NCBI GenBank assembly: GCA_006503535.1 | Contig: QYRS01000010.1 | Location: 2,232,001-2,296,000, forward strand | Length of the DNA stretch: 64,000 nucleotides | Direction of reading: 5' to 3' | From: Arthrinium phaeospermum | Taxonomy: Eukaryota > Ascomycota > Sordariomycetes > Amphisphaeriales > Apiosporaceae | Shown here: piece after piece, positions 11,142 to 22,256 of the stretch | Layout: each line of letters starts with the position of its first letter | Numbering within the stretch: position 1 is the first letter of the stretch | Notes under the pieces: model-generated | What the model saw: only the letters and a program-made list of their open reading frames with translations | Told to the model about the DNA's origin: nothing | Databases searched by the model: none | Program-made: the position numbers and the translations under genes

Positions 11142-13194
11142 ATGGCCTCGGCGAGTTCGGTGACGCCAGCACCGCTGGCCGCAACAGCGCCTCCCAACGG
11201 CACCGCGAATCCTGCTGCTGCTGCCCCGTCGGCCTACCCGAGCCCGGACGATTCTGCCAACGGCGTGCTGAACGGACACCATCACCACCATCACCATCAT
11301 CACCACCACCACGCCGATCCCCGCCCTGCACCGACTCCCAATCCCGCCGCCGCCGGCAAGAAAGCAAACAAGGTCAAAAAGATGGATTCCTCCGAGACTT
11401 CCAAGCTGCTTGCGGCTAGGATTTCCCAACTCGAAGTCGACACCGCCGCCGAGAAGGAACAAGAAGCCGAGATAGGTAGGTGGTTTTTCGTCCTGTCCAC
11501 GCAGATTTGCCATTGGCCAACGCCGCTCGTGCCCTGCCCTTGTCCATGTCCCGAGGAGTAATTGAACCCTTCCGCGAGCCGCCTGTCACGCGACACATCG
11601 GCATTCCGTATTCGCCGTCCGAGAAACAGTAAAACATGTGGTCTTGTCATGAAAAGCCATGGGAACCTTTTGGGATTGGACATATGGAAGGCGAATCCGC
11701 ACGTGGGCCCCGTCCACCGAGTGGGTTTTAGCCGCCACGGCTTTGATACGATCAGGATGCGCAGATGCGCAAGTTATTTGATACAACCATGGGTTGAGGC
11801 TAACTCGTGTCGCAATATGCAGAGCGCGAAGTGCGTAAGCACACGCGGGACCTCAACAATTCTCTCAACAGCTCGAACGGCAAGATGAACGATATAGAGA
11901 AGATCGATCTACTGACGAAACGATGGTCGGAACTCTTCGCCCAAATGAAGCGCCACGAGCGGGACAGCATAAAGAACAAGAAGCGCGCCGACCAACTGCA
12001 GAAGGATAAGGACTCAAGTCGAACCGAAGCCTCCAAACTTACCGGGCTCAAGGAGAAGCTGGAGAAACTATGTCGAGAGCTCCAGAAAGATAACAATAAG
12101 CTCAAAGGCGAGCAGCGCAGCTTGAAGGACGCCCACGACAAGTTGCGCAAAGACTCGGACAAGCGCATGGAGGAGGTTTTCAAGACACTTGAGGGCTACC
12201 AAGAGGAAAAAGATAATCCGCGCAAACAAGTCATGAATACCAAGGTGGAAGATCTGTATGTTTCCTGTCCACCCGAGGGGAGAGCCTGGCTGCTTACGGG
12301 GTCCTTTACAGATTCAAGAATCGCTTCAAGTCGCTCATCGAGCAGTACGAGCTGCGCGAACTGCACTACCACTCGCTCATGCGCACAAAGGAAATCGAGG
12401 TGCAGTGGAATATGGCGCGCTACGAACAGCAGAAGAAGGCGGCCGAAAGCGAAAGCGCGCGGTGCCGCCAGCTCAACAGCCAGGTCCTTACCTTTTCCAA
12501 GACCGAGACGGAACTGCGCAACCAGCTCAACGTATACGTCGACAAGTTCAAACAGGCAAGTAGCGATCTTTCTTCCCTCCTGCTTAACCAAGCGCTGGGG
12601 TTGACCCTTAACTCTTCGGCTGTACTGCAGGTTGAGGATACGCTTAATAACAGTAACGACCTGTTCCTGACCTTCCGCAAGGAGATGGAGGACATGAGCA
12701 AAAAGACCAAGAAGCTGGAGAAGGAAAACGACACTCTTAAGCGCAAGGTCGAGGCCCGGAACCAGAACATCGTCAAGATGGCCGACGAGCGCCAGAAGCA
12801 TGTGAAGGAGATCGACGACATCCGCAAGAAGAACGAGAAACTCACATCCATCATCAACCAGATGCAGCAACAGGGTCGCGGCATACCGCAGGGCATGCAG
12901 GGGACTGTGGAGGACAGTTGCTACGCCGAAGGGGAGGAGGTACACGACGATGGAGGCGACGAATTGGAGGACGAAGAGGGGGACGAGGAAAGCGAATACG
13001 AGTACGAAGAGGAGGAGGGTGATTTCGGCAGCGAGGAGGTCGAGTTTGACGACGACACCGAGGAAGAGGTGCATCTGCACAGCCTGCCCCCGGTGCAAGC
13101 GCCGACGGCCCCGACCTACGGGCCGGAACCTCCGCCTACCCACCCGGCGGCGGCGGCGGCGGCGGCTGCACCGGCGATTAACGGACACCGCTAG
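11142..13194 (+). CDS. Taxilin-family coiled-coil protein
   Basis: Four exons: 11142-11475, 11823-12255, 12312-12555, 12631-13194. The first intron is long (347 nt). The third begins GC rather than GT (CAG|GCAAGT), has 75 nt and no stop in frame, so intron retention would insert 25 residues. Start chosen at the CACCATGG context. The protein opens with an Ala/Pro-rich tail containing a run of about 12 histidines. A long taxilin coiled coil follows, with the family signature KLCRELQKDN and RELHYHSLMRTKE. It ends in a strongly acidic Glu/Asp-Tyr tail and a poly-Ala segment. Taxilins bind syntaxins and the nascent-chain complex in animals; the fungal role is less clear. Family call is strong, function is inference. 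Confidence 0.88.
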
Positions 13195-15294
13195 GACGGT
13201 CTCCCTCTTTCTTCTGTGCTTCCACCGCTGCACCTGCTCGTACCTCTCACTATGCTCCGTGGCTCCACGGCAGCGCACCGATCTGTCGCTGGAGTGGGGG
13301 TAATCAGCGCGAACCGGGGTCTCCGGTCATCCGCCTTTTCTCTGCTCGGCAGTAACGGCAATATCAATTGGTTGGCAAGAAAGGGATCAGATGTTGTCGA
13401 CTAGAAATCGCGACGCAATCGGAAGAAACTGTTACTAAGAAGTATGCGGTTGCGGAAAGCAATCATGCAGCGAAGAGCATCATCTATCTGCCCACGCCAA
13501 GCGAGATGAATATCATTACAGTGATCTTTGTTTTGTTTTTGCTATTTGGATGTAGGAACGGAACTTGCTAGACGACTAGGACAGCATCTCGTACTTGCGC
13601 CAAACGCTCAAGCAGCCCATAAGCATAGTTATTTGCACAACACCAGCGAAAGACGACGGGAGGAGAAAAGAAGATCCTGGGATAGAGGTCATGTGAGCTC
13701 GCGATGGATTCTTTAGTCCAGAGGACAGAAAGAAAGGGAAACTAGGAAACAGCGGGCGGGTGGGCGGGAGGTCCCCTGACTTCTGACCCCCTGGCCCCCT
13801 TTGCCAGTTTAGCAAACAACGCGAATGGGTGCTGTGTGTGTATCGTTTTCCGCGCGCATGCTTTATGTATCATTTTAGTTCCATTCGTCGAGAGAGGGGG
13901 ACAGAGAGAGAGAGAGGAGATAGTCAAAGAGAGATCCCCCAACGCCGGGCGATGATTTGTACATTTTCGCTTCCCAGCTACCGGTGAATGCTTTGGACGA
14001 ATCGTGCGGGCGTGTTTGCTCAGGTACCTACTCGCTGCCCCACGGTCATTGAATTCTCAACAGCTACGGCTGTGAACTCCACATGGGGTTCAGCCTCATA
14101 TTTTTGCAACGTCCTTGGTTTTGAAAGCCCATGCTACAGCGGAAATGGTGTATAGCTTGGTAGCCCCAAGGGGCGCGATAGGCTTGTCCATCTAGCCTAA
14201 GTAGAACTCAGTACCAGCGTTTGGTCTCGCTGGGGGATTAAGGCTGAGAGGATATTGGGCTTTGAAGGGGTCGCACAGAATATGTATGGGCCGATCGCGT
14301 ACCAAGTGGCTTGATGGTTGTGGTTCTTATGTATCTGCCGCCATTGCACCTGATGTTCAAAATCCGGATAGGATATACGTCGTTCTCCTTTTTCAGCCAC
14401 ATCATAGTGCGACTGGTCACTGGTGATGCAGTCGCTGATGCTTACCTAATCTTATCGTCAATCGAGCTGTGGCTGGAGCTCATGTGGGGTGGTCTTGGTC
14501 TAAAATCATTTCTTGCCAAACTTCGAGATTTAATGTATTCCTTCCCATTCCCACTCCATTGCTTTTCCAAGCAAGTCAGCATTTGTCTGGTGCTCCTCCC
14601 TCCCACCTGATATGATGGCGCATTGATTTCAATGCAAATGACACACCAGTAGTATGGCTCGCAGATAGGCAGCTACCCCTACTACTGGTGCCTTCTCGTT
14701 ATGGTAAGCGACTACTTCTTTTCCTCACCACGAACCCGTCTCCGACCCGACGACCCCCAAGCCTTTCCTGATGAACAAAATTCTTTAAATTATCAAATGT
14801 TCGACTGCCTAGCATACGCTGCGGATACAAGATTCTCTGAACTTTGGCATACCCATCCCACTATCTTCGGTGCACACCTACGAGTATGAACAGTCAACTA
14901 ACTCGGGACACCAGTGAAAAGATTCTAGTACCGTGGAATCCCGTCGTGACAGCGGCATGTTCGTCGCCAACGGGAACTCCGATCTACGACCCAAGCTTTT
15001 CCGAACTCATCGCAATCGTACAAGGTGGGCATGAGCCTAGGTGTCACATGGAACAAGCTCTGGCATCAATCGGAACTCCTCGATGCCGTTAATAGAACGT
15101 AGGTTGTATAAATTAGAATAGCTAAATGAAATAGTGGTAAGGAATAGTGCTACAAATGAAAATAAGAACAAAGGAAATCTATCTATCGCCCTTTCTCCAC
15201 CCGTCCTGTGCCAGTTACAGGGCGTGGGATTCTTCTAGGGCCTGCGGTATGCGTCCGGCCGCTTCTTCCCCCGGCTTCCTTGCTTCCAGGTGAA
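13195..15294. other. Intergenic, 2.1 kb
   Basis: 3' flanks of two convergent genes (taxilin on plus, the Pro/Gly-rich protein on minus). A purine-rich AGAGAG tract lies at 13900-13932. Short ORFs only, nothing recognisable. Confidence 0.6.
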
Positions 15295-18200
15295 TTACTT
15301 CGGTCCATCTGCAGGCGAAGGGTACAGTGGATTGCGCCAAGCCGCGCCATTGCCAGTGCCCTTGCCAGTGTCCTTGACCGGCTTCGTGAAGACAGGACGA
15401 GCCGTGCCATGTCCTCCGACGGTCGTGGGCAGGTTCTTGCCGGCGCCGAGGCTGTAGTACAGCATGGGCCCGGTCTTGCTAGCCCGGATGAGCTCGTGGA
15501 CGCGCCGCATCTCGCGCGTGACGGCGGCGTGTTCCTTGTACCGGAGCAGGTGGTTGTGGGAGCTGACGTAGGCGGCCAGGTAGGTGGGGTGGACCCAGTC
15601 CCAGAGCGTCTTGTCCCGGCCGTCCTCGAACCGGCCCAGGTCGGTCGTGTCGATGCCCAGCTGCCGCGCCGTCCCGGCCAGGATCTCGGGGACGACGTCG
15701 ACGAAGTGGCTGTAGCTGTGGCTGTGGCTGGTCGCGTTCTTCTCGAGGAGGACGGCGCGCGTCAGCGTGTTGACGACGTGCTGGCCGACTAGGTAGGTGT
15801 AGGTCAGCGGGGCCGGCGGCTGGGGCTCGACGTTGTCGTGGTCATCATCATTATAATGAAGATAATCAAAACTCGAGGTTCCGTCGTCCGAGCCCGGCGG
15901 GGGCTGGTCGAGATGGTCGCTGTGCTGGACGGTGGCGTCGAGGGCGGCCTGCGCGGCCATGTAGTCGGCGATGCGGGCGATGGCGTCCCAGACCTCGGCG
16001 CCGACGTCGTGGCGGAAGTTGGCGGCGGCCTCGGCGGCGGGCGCCCGGCTCGTCGTGACGGTCAGCAGCAGGGGCTGGCCCCAGATGGCCCGGGGCAGCA
16101 GGTTGAGGGACTCGGCGCTGGTGCCGGCGGCGTCGGGGAACCAGTGGCCGTCGGGCCCGTTCGGCTCGGCGCCCATGTCGATCAGGCGGCTGTGCAGGTA
16201 GGCCACCTTGGTCAGGTTGGACAGGACGGCCGGGTCGACGCCGCTAGCCTGCTTGCGCGCTTCCCAGGTTGCAGGGTCGTCCATGTATTGCTGGAGGGCG
16301 GGCAGGACGTCGTTGTACAGTTGGTCTCCCAGCGTCTCGTTCTGGACGACGGGGACGAGGTCCTTGTTGCTGCCGTGGGAGACACCAACACCGGGCAAAG
16401 CGGTGGGTGTGGGGAAGACCGCCGCCCGTTCCCCCAGAGTCAATGGCGAGCTGGGGCCGGGGCTGGGGCTCAGGCTAGCGCTGAGTCGGGGGAGGAGGGT
16501 GGACTGGGGCAGCAGGACGCCGTTGATGCAGGCCCAGGCAGGCAGCAGGACGGTCTTGAGGCTGGGGCCCGGCACGGAGCATTCGACGTAGCCGAGCGGG
16601 TGTGTGGGGGCGGGCTTGATGGGGGTAGGCCGCATGGGGGGAGCGCTGTTGTTGCCGTCATCCTCGCCGACACTCCAAAGGCTGCGCTGCTGGTGCTGTC
16701 CGTGTTCCTCCTCTGTCTTGTTCTTGGTAGCCACAATCGGAACTGAGATGACGATGGAAAGGATGCCGGCGGTGCCGACCAAGGCCAGCGCGCGCCCTAT
16801 TTGCTTCCATGGTATTCCTTTCGCGGCGTCCAACGCGGCCTGCTCGAGCACCTGCCCGATCTCCCCTTCCCATGTGAATCTATGCGCAGGGCTCGGCGGG
16901 GGCGCGGGCGGCGGGGGCTCAGGGGTTCCTGGGGTTCCTGGGGTTGATGGGGTCTCGGGTGTTGGTGGGAACTCAGAGGGGTTCACCGGGGACGCGGGCC
17001 AGGGCTCATCTGGTGGTGGCACCTCAGCTGGTGGGACTTCAGGGGTTGCTGGGGTCTCGGGGAGCTGAGCGTTTGGTGGGAGCTCAACTGGTGAGCCCTC
17101 AGGGCTCGACGGGGGCCCGATCGGCAAGTCAGGGTATTCGGGTTCCCCAGGGGTGAGGGGTTCCTCAGAAATTGTCGGGAGCGAGGGATCGTAATGGGGG
17201 AGATTGCCCGGGTTGTTGATCGGGGGCCGGGGATTGCCCGGGTTGTTGACCGGGGGCCGGAGATCGCCCGGGTTTTCGATCGGGGTCCGGAGCTCCGCCT
17301 GCTGCGCGAGAAACTGATTGAGACCGTAGTCGTCCGCCGCGGGGTCGCCAATGGGGCCGGGGCGGGTGCCCGGCGGCGCCTCTTGACCGGGTTGCCAGCC
17401 TGACTCGAGGAACTCCCGGAGACCGTCCCGCGTGGCCTCGGTTGCGCCGTCGGTCAGGTGCGCTAGTTCGGGCGCGGCGGCAGGCGGGGTGTATTCCAAC
17501 GCCTTCGGGATATCCTCCAGCACGTTGGCCTCTGCGTTCATGAGTTTCCCGAGGCTGCCTGTGGCGGCAGACGCCGGGCCGAAGGCCTCGGGCAAGCTGA
17601 GAGGATCGGCGCCAGGAGAACCACCAGCAGGGGGGGCGACAGGTGCAGGTTCGGCACCAGGGGAACCACCAGAAGGGGGTTCGACAGGTGCAGGATCACC
17701 ACCAGGAGAACCACCAGAAGGGGGGTCGACAGGTGCAGGATCGGCACCACTGCTGCCGCCGCCGTAAGGTGCAGGATCACCACCGCCAGGGAATTTACCA
17801 GGTACGGGAGCAGGAAGAGGATTCTTACCACCGCCGCCGCCAGGTGCAGGATCATCACCGCCGCCAGGCGCAGGATCACCACCTCCGCCAGGTGCAGGAT
17901 CCCCACCACCAGGAAATTTACCAGGTGCGGGAGCAGGAAGAGGATCCTTACCACCGCCGCCGCCGTCGCCAGGTGCAGGATCATCACCACCACCGCCGCC
18001 GCCACCGTTAGATGTAGGATCATCACCACCGCTGCCGCTGCCGCCAGCTGAAGGATCACCACCACCGCCAGCTGCAGGATCACCGCCACCGCCGCTGCCT
18101 GGTGAAGGTTTATCGCCTCCATTACCACCCCCGCCGCTGTCACCACCAGAATCATGTTTCGGCTTCTTGGGCTCCGGCTGCAGCGTCGACGACCAGTCCG

Positions 18201-18303
18201 TCGGCAGATGCGGTCTCCGCCCCTTGAACTCGGGCTGCAGCGTCGACACCCAGTTCGGCGGCAGGGTGGGCGGTCTTATCCCCCCTCCCCCTGCACGATA
18301 CAT
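15295..18303 (-). CDS. Pro/Gly-rich repeat membrane protein, unknown function
   Basis: Open for about 1,000 codons. The first in-frame ATG is at 18303 ([12 protein letters not shown]); a stop lies just upstream at 18336-18334. The N-terminal half is low complexity: two copies of a W-S-T-L-Q-P-E module, then a Gly-rich tract with many DPAPGGGG units, PPSGGSPG repeats, NNPGNLRPP repeats and a Pro/Glu/Thr-rich zone. A single hydrophobic span ([15 protein letters not shown]) sits near residue 530, followed by a roughly 450-residue non-repetitive domain with several N-x-S/T sites and few cysteines, which I do not recognise. The composition resembles wall-spanning or surface fungal proteins. A signal-peptide ORF overlaps the 5' end in another frame (18276-18503), so the true N-terminus may lie there. 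Real gene likely; function unknown. Confidence 0.7.
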   Translation of the reverse strand: MYRAGGGGIRPPTLPPNWVSTLQPEFKGRRPHLPTDWSSTLQPEPKKPKHDSGGDSGGGGNGGDKPSPGSGGGGDPAAGGGGDPSAGGSGSGGDDPTSNGGGGGGGDDPAPGDGGGGGKDPLPAPAPGKFPGGGDPAPGGGGDPAPGGGDDPAPGGGGGKNPLPAPVPGKFPGGGDPAPYGGGSSGADPAPVDPPSGGSPGGDPAPVEPPSGGSPGAEPAPVAPPAGGSPGADPLSLPEAFGPASAATGSLGKLMNAEANVLEDIPKALEYTPPAAAPELAHLTDGATEATRDGLREFLESGWQPGQEAPPGTRPGPIGDPAADDYGLNQFLAQQAELRTPIENPGDLRPPVNNPGNPRPPINNPGNLPHYDPSLPTISEEPLTPGEPEYPDLPIGPPSSPEGSPVELPPNAQLPETPATPEVPPAEVPPPDEPWPASPVNPSEFPPTPETPSTPGTPGTPEPPPPAPPPSPAHRFTWEGEIGQVLEQAALDAAKGIPWKQIGRALALVGTAGILSIVISVPIVATKNKTEEEHGQHQQRSLWSVGEDDGNNSAPPMRPTPIKPAPTHPLGYVECSVPGPSLKTVLLPAWACINGVLLPQSTLLPRLSASLSPSPGPSSPLTLGERAAVFPTPTALPGVGVSHGSNKDLVPVVQNETLGDQLYNDVLPALQQYMDDPATWEARKQASGVDPAVLSNLTKVAYLHSRLIDMGAEPNGPDGHWFPDAAGTSAESLNLLPRAIWGQPLLLTVTTSRAPAAEAAANFRHDVGAEVWDAIARIADYMAAQAALDATVQHSDHLDQPPPGSDDGTSSFDYLHYNDDDHDNVEPQPPAPLTYTYLVGQHVVNTLTRAVLLEKNATSHSHSYSHFVDVVPEILAGTARQLGIDTTDLGRFEDGRDKTLWDWVHPTYLAAYVSSHNHLLRYKEHAAVTREMRRVHELIRASKTGPMLYYSLGAGKNLPTTVGGHGTARPVFTKPVKDTGKGTGNGAAWRNPLYPSPADGPK
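17190..18140 (-). repeat. Intragenic coding repeats
   Basis: Inside the Pro/Gly-rich gene. 17205-17290 holds about three 33-bp copies encoding N-N-P-G-N-x-R-P-P; 17640-17760 holds copies encoding [13 protein letters not shown]; 17765-18115 holds degenerate 15-24-bp units encoding D-P-A-P-G-G-G-G. Such tracts usually vary in copy number between strains. Confidence 0.85.
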
Positions 18304-18503
18304 TTCGGACCGGGGTTGTCCATGTCCGGCCACTCATAGAGGGGAACACAAGCCCGCTCGACCAACTCCGGTCTCGCGAATGACGACGAGCTGTTCGTGG
18401 CGTTGGGCTGTCCGGCAACGGCCATTGATTGCTGTGCTGTGCCTGGCGCGACGCGCGTGGCCGTGGCCGCGAGGGCTGCGACGAGCCGCTTCCCGTGCGG
18501 CAT
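18276..18503 (-). CDS. Signal-peptide ORF overlapping the Pro/Gly-rich gene
   Basis: 75 codons starting [20 protein letters not shown], a plausible secretion signal with a basic start and hydrophobic core. Two cysteines ([17 protein letters not shown]) and NATNSSSS follow. A TATAAA box lies about 150 nt upstream (18660-18655), which suits this ATG better than 18303. The ORF stops in a G run (about 18293-18279) immediately where the 1,000-codon frame is open; one extra G there would fuse both. It may be a true 5' portion separated by a sequence error or frameshift mutation, a 5' exon with a splice I could not place, or an independent small secreted peptide. An alternative upstream ATG near 18598 is in another frame. 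Confidence 0.45.
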   Translation of the reverse strand: MPHGKRLVAALAATATRVAPGTAQQSMAVAGQPNATNSSSSFARPELVERACVPLYEWPDMDNPGPKCIVQGEGG

Positions 18504-18654
18504 GATGTGTGCAGGGAGATGATGCTGATGATGTGCTTGCGAATGATAGACGATGCTGATGATGTGCTGGTGAATGAGAGATGAGTGTATCGATGCATGT
18601 AAGTCAAGGCTTATGATTCCTTTCGAAAGTCCAAAGGCGGGAGATCCGAGGCCC

Positions 18655-18660
18655 TTTATA
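18655..18660 (-). promoter_or_regulatory. TATA box
   Basis: TATAAAGGG on the minus strand, about 150 nt upstream of the signal-peptide ATG at 18503. Suggests transcription starting near 18620-18630. Confidence 0.45.
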
Positions 18661-18879
18661 GGTGAGCGGCTGGCCATCGGAGAAAGACGTTGGAACGGTA
18701 CCGTACTCATGTCGAATTCAAACCAGGGGTATACAACCTTGATTCGCACGGCTACGCCGAAACCTCAATACTCTTTTCCGTGGCTGTTGTTCAGGGTTCC
18801 AATCGATCCTCCTACCTTGCATGCCTACTTGGCTAGAAACAGAGGCATCTCCGATTTCTGCAAAACGGGAAGCTTTGAG

Positions 18880-19020
18880 CTCGAGAACGACCAAGCTGTT
18901 CCGCCACCAGATCCTCAGTGGAGCAAAGACGCGCAGTACGACGTTTCTTTCTCCGAGAATGGTATCTCCGACATCCAAACCGTACATTTTGGCTTGATAG
19001 CCTCCAGTGTCTCGTGCAAC
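18880..19020 (-). repeat. Dispersed relic repeat, copy A
   Basis: About 140 bp that matches 25325-25470 in opposite orientation, at roughly three-quarters identity by eye, with a shared core ACCATTCTCGGAGAAAGA and CTGGTGGCGGAACAGC. In the shared frame it reads TILGER..VLR.FAP; copy A lacks one base relative to copy B, so any ancestral reading frame is broken. Origin unknown. Confidence 0.7.
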
Positions 19021-19733
19021 GGAAATGTCTGGGACCAGCTCGAGGGGCGCGCAACCATACCTAACAAATAGAGTTCAGGCTTTTCCCGAACATGATGATG
19101 TAGGTGCCAATGATCTGGTCGACTGGGGGATTGGTCTTGCGCATCGTGCTTCTATAGTATATGGCCAATGGTCAAGCCAATAGCAATCATTACGACAAGA
19201 CCGAGGAAGAGAACTATGCTATTGAGGTTCTTCTGCATCGCTGGTGCCTTAGCATGTAGATAGTCGTGCACATTGATGCGAACTGCACTCCTCGCCAGTA
19301 TTGCGACCAACGACAGGTGGATCTAGGATCGTGAGTGATACTGGCAGCATGACGGCTTTTCACTTGTGGTTTGGGCATCTTTTACACAGGCAAACATAGT
19401 AATAGTAGTTGATTCCGGCGTCAGCCTTGCAATCGACTACCGCAAGAGATGGCGTTATCGAAACAGCCTTAGAAAACACACACATAACCCATGCTGAGCC
19501 AAACAGGGGACGGGCCACTCATGCATAGCAGAACAAGTTGTTTTGGAATAGAAGACTTTATATTTAGATTATTAAAGGAAATAAATATCGCCCAAAAGAG
19601 ATCGGCCAGTAAGCAGGATAAAACCCCCGGCCCCAACCAAATGCCACCCTTTGCCTGCTTTCACCCCCCTCTTCGTGTCTGTGTGTATCTGCAGGGCCTC
19701 ACAGCTTGCCCACCGGATACCCGTTGAGAATTC

Positions 19734-20189
19734 TTAGTTGAAGTGTCTCACATCGTAGTCATCGGTCTCGCAGTAGATGACGAGGCGGCCGTGCTGGCCC
19801 AGGTACTGTTGATGCTCCGGGCAGTTCCACTCGATGTTCTTGATGTCGTGGAAGGGCTCGCAGTCGCCGCGGCGCTCGTCCTCGAGGTTGAAGAGGCCCC
19901 AGTTGCGGTGCTGGTAGATGGTGAAGTGCGCGCGGCCGGTGTTGACCTCGAAGGCCTCGGGCACCTCGGGGAAGCCGCCGTAGATGCGGACGCCCGTGTC
20001 CTTGGACAGGTCGTTGGACCAGTACGGCCAGTGGGCGGCCACGCCGACGTCGTGGCACGAGGGCTCCTCCTTCTGCATGAAGCGGTAGCCGGGCTTGCCG
20101 GGCGCCATTTCCTCGTAGAAGACCCAGAAGTCGGCAAGGGCGCCGGTGGTGCCGAGGGCCAGCGCGAGCAGGATGTTGCGGAGCTGCAT
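19734..20189 (-). CDS. Small secreted protein, unknown
   Basis: Single-exon 151-aa protein. MQLRNILLALALGTTGALA is a clear signal peptide ending in an A-L-A cleavage site. The mature part is about 132 aa, rich in aromatic and acidic residues (DFWVFYEEM, HWPYW, YQHRNWG), with four cysteines at SCHD, DCEP, NCPE and YCET, enough for two disulfides. Size, secretion signal and lack of a known domain fit the fungal small-secreted-protein or effector-like class; no target can be inferred. A TATAAG box lies about 170 nt upstream. The gene is isolated between repeats and LTV1. Confidence 0.8.
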   Translation of the reverse strand: MQLRNILLALALGTTGALADFWVFYEEMAPGKPGYRFMQKEEPSCHDVGVAAHWPYWSNDLSKDTGVRIYGGFPEVPEAFEVNTGRAHFTIYQHRNWGLFNLEDERRGDCEPFHDIKNIEWNCPEHQQYLGQHGRLVIYCETDDYDVRHFN

Positions 20190-20357
20190 GATGAATTGTG
20201 GAGGAGGTGGTTATGCTGAGCACGTTCAGGTGAAATGTGAGAAGAGACTTCCGTGCTGGTGTGATTGAATGATCAGGCAATTGGATAATTGAGTAAGGAA
20301 GTGACTGAGTGATGGAGTGATGGTAAGTCATGTTCGAAAGAGCGGGCGAAAGCTCTC

Positions 20358-20363
20358 CTTATA
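20358..20363 (-). promoter_or_regulatory. TATA box of the small secreted protein gene
   Basis: TATAAG on the minus strand, about 170 nt upstream of the ATG at 20189. Just upstream, 20376-20420 and 20555-20605 both carry ACC(G)GGAGAAAG ... ATTCTCCGG blocks, a possible repeated promoter element. Confidence 0.4.
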
Positions 20364-20843
20364 TGCACGTATCCAAGTCACCGGAGAAAGGTGGGTTCGT
20401 AGAGTTCATATATTCTCCGGCAACTTCGCAGCCAACTAGGTCCATTTCGATACGCGGAATCGTTATTATAGTAGTACTATAAGTCGGTAAAGCCTGAGAC
20501 TACCTGGTTGACCTCGTGTCTATTCGTCGCCCTGACCAATGCCCGGAACGAAGTCACCAGCCACGACCGGAGAAAGGGAGGAAGAGGGTTCTTGCATTCT
20601 CCGGAGGTCATCATCAAACCGATATACTCGAGTCTACGTTGACAAGACTTGCGCTGCGCACACATTTCCTAAGCATAAATCAGATCATGAATGTGCGAAG
20701 ATTTGGAATATACATATAAGCCAGGCTGGTTAATTGATGGTATCTTGCTCTTAATTCATTCTATGTACCCCCACACATCCGTAGCAAATTCTATTTCATT
20801 TCCGTGGTATTTTACTTGTTTGTTGTTCCAACCGTCGACCGGC

Positions 20844-22256
20844 TCATTTCAGGAAATCCTTCCTGGCCAAGCTGTGAGTCGGCCCGGACCGCGACCCCGT
20901 CGCCGCCGTCGCCGCCTTGCCCTTGATGCGCGCGGGCCCCAGCTCGCGGCGGATTTCGTCAAGCTGAGCGGTGCCGCTCTTCCAGCCGCCCTTGCGGAGA
21001 TACTTCTTGTTGAAGGTGGAGTGGCCGCCCAGGAAGTCGTCCAGGACCGAGTCGAAGTCGGACCGCACGGGGCCCGTCACGGACGACATGTTGCTCATGC
21101 CCGTCATGCCCGTCACGCCCGAGACCATCGAGTTGGTGTCGTCGTCCATGGCGCTGCCGGCGTAGCCGAAGTCGTCGTCGTCCTTGTTGTACGTCTTCTG
21201 CTCCAGGTTGTCGAAGCGCGCGTCCAGGATGCCCATCTGCTCGGTGCGCACCAGCGACGAGGACGTCATGGAGTAGGCTGAGGGGTTGGTCAGGGCGCCC
21301 TTGCGCTTCTTCTTGCGGCCGCCGTTCGTGGTCGTGCTGAGGATCGAGGACTGCAGGTCCGAGGCCGAGGGGGGGCCGCCGAGCTTGCGGCCGCCCGACT
21401 TCTTCTGGTCCTTCTTGAACTTGGTGAAGTCGGCCATCCAGTCGCCCACCTGATCCTGCGCCTCGGCGGCCTCTTCGGCTGTCAGCACCGGCACCAGATC
21501 GGGCGCCTCGCCGTCGCCGCCGCTGCTGATCTTGTATTCATTGTCGGGCTTCGCGGTGCCGTCCGTCTCCCAGCCCGCGTCGTCTTCCTCGTCGTCGAAC
21601 CACTCCTCCTCCTCAAACTCGTGGTCTTCTAGCTCCTTGCCGTCCTTGGTCAGGGAGGCGAAGATGTCCTCGTCCTCGTCCACGTACTCCTCGTCCTCGA
21701 GGGCCTCGAGCACTTCCCGTAACCGAGGGTCCATATCTGGCTGGAATCCACCGATGATGTCGGGCACCTCCTGCATGTCTTGGTACGTCCGGCGAGTCAG
21801 GTTCTTGGACGGCAGGATCTCCTCGTCGAAGAGGTCCTTCTTCTTCTGCGCGACGGCGCCGTCGCTATCGACCGAGAGCCCCTCGAGCATATCGGCCAGG
21901 CTCTCCTTTTGCTTCCCCTTGGACTTGTCCTCGTCCTTGGCCTCGACGAAGACGGCGCCGCCGGCGCCGGAGCCGATGTCGCGCAGATGTTGCATGTAGT
22001 CATACTCGGTGTCGTCGAAGTAGACGCCGTGGGTGGCGGCCTCGCCCTCGTTGGCGCGGATGAAGTCGGCGTCGGAGCCCAGCTCCGAGGCGAGGTCGCC
22101 GAGGGCTTTGGACTTGCGGGCGGCGTTGAGGTTCTCGGTCGGGTTCAGGACCATGGAGGGGGCCGCCTCGTCGTTGATGAGGGGGTCATTTTGCGGACGG
22201 TGCACCAGCGTGAAGTGCTGGGCCGTCTTCTTGTTTATCCACTTGCCGCGGGGCAT
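20844..22256 (-). CDS. LTV1: LTV1, 40S ribosomal subunit biogenesis and export factor
   Basis: Single exon, 470 aa from the ATG at 22256. An in-frame extension to 22496 is open but begins mid-intergenic, and the family start MPRGKWINKKTAQHFTLVHR-type is at 22256. LTV1 binds nascent 40S particles near Rps3/Rps20/Enp1 and must be released for cytoplasmic maturation. Visible hallmarks are NKKTAQHFTLVHR, RPQNDP, VYFDDTEYDYMQHLRDIG, the very acidic central stretches (EDEEYVDEDEDIFASL, EEEWFDDEEDD) and the C-terminal FDSVLDDFLGGH and KKYLRKGG. Divergent to LSG1, a 60S factor, with 722 bp between the ATGs. Confidence 0.95.
   Translation of the reverse strand: MPRGKWINKKTAQHFTLVHRPQNDPLINDEAAPSMVLNPTENLNAARKSKALGDLASELGSDADFIRANEGEAATHGVYFDDTEYDYMQHLRDIGSGAGGAVFVEAKDEDKSKGKQKESLADMLEGLSVDSDGAVAQKKKDLFDEEILPSKNLTRRTYQDMQEVPDIIGGFQPDMDPRLREVLEALEDEEYVDEDEDIFASLTKDGKELEDHEFEEEEWFDDEEDDAGWETDGTAKPDNEYKISSGGDGEAPDLVPVLTAEEAAEAQDQVGDWMADFTKFKKDQKKSGGRKLGGPPSASDLQSSILSTTTNGGRKKKRKGALTNPSAYSMTSSSLVRTEQMGILDARFDNLEQKTYNKDDDDFGYAGSAMDDDTNSMVSGVTGMTGMSNMSSVTGPVRSDFDSVLDDFLGGHSTFNKKYLRKGGWKSGTAQLDEIRRELGPARIKGKAATAATGSRSGPTHSLARKDFLK

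Noticed and set aside
12196..13278. 360-codon antisense ORF over taxilin
   Set aside because: Shadow of the coiled-coil gene; composition mirrors the sense codons.
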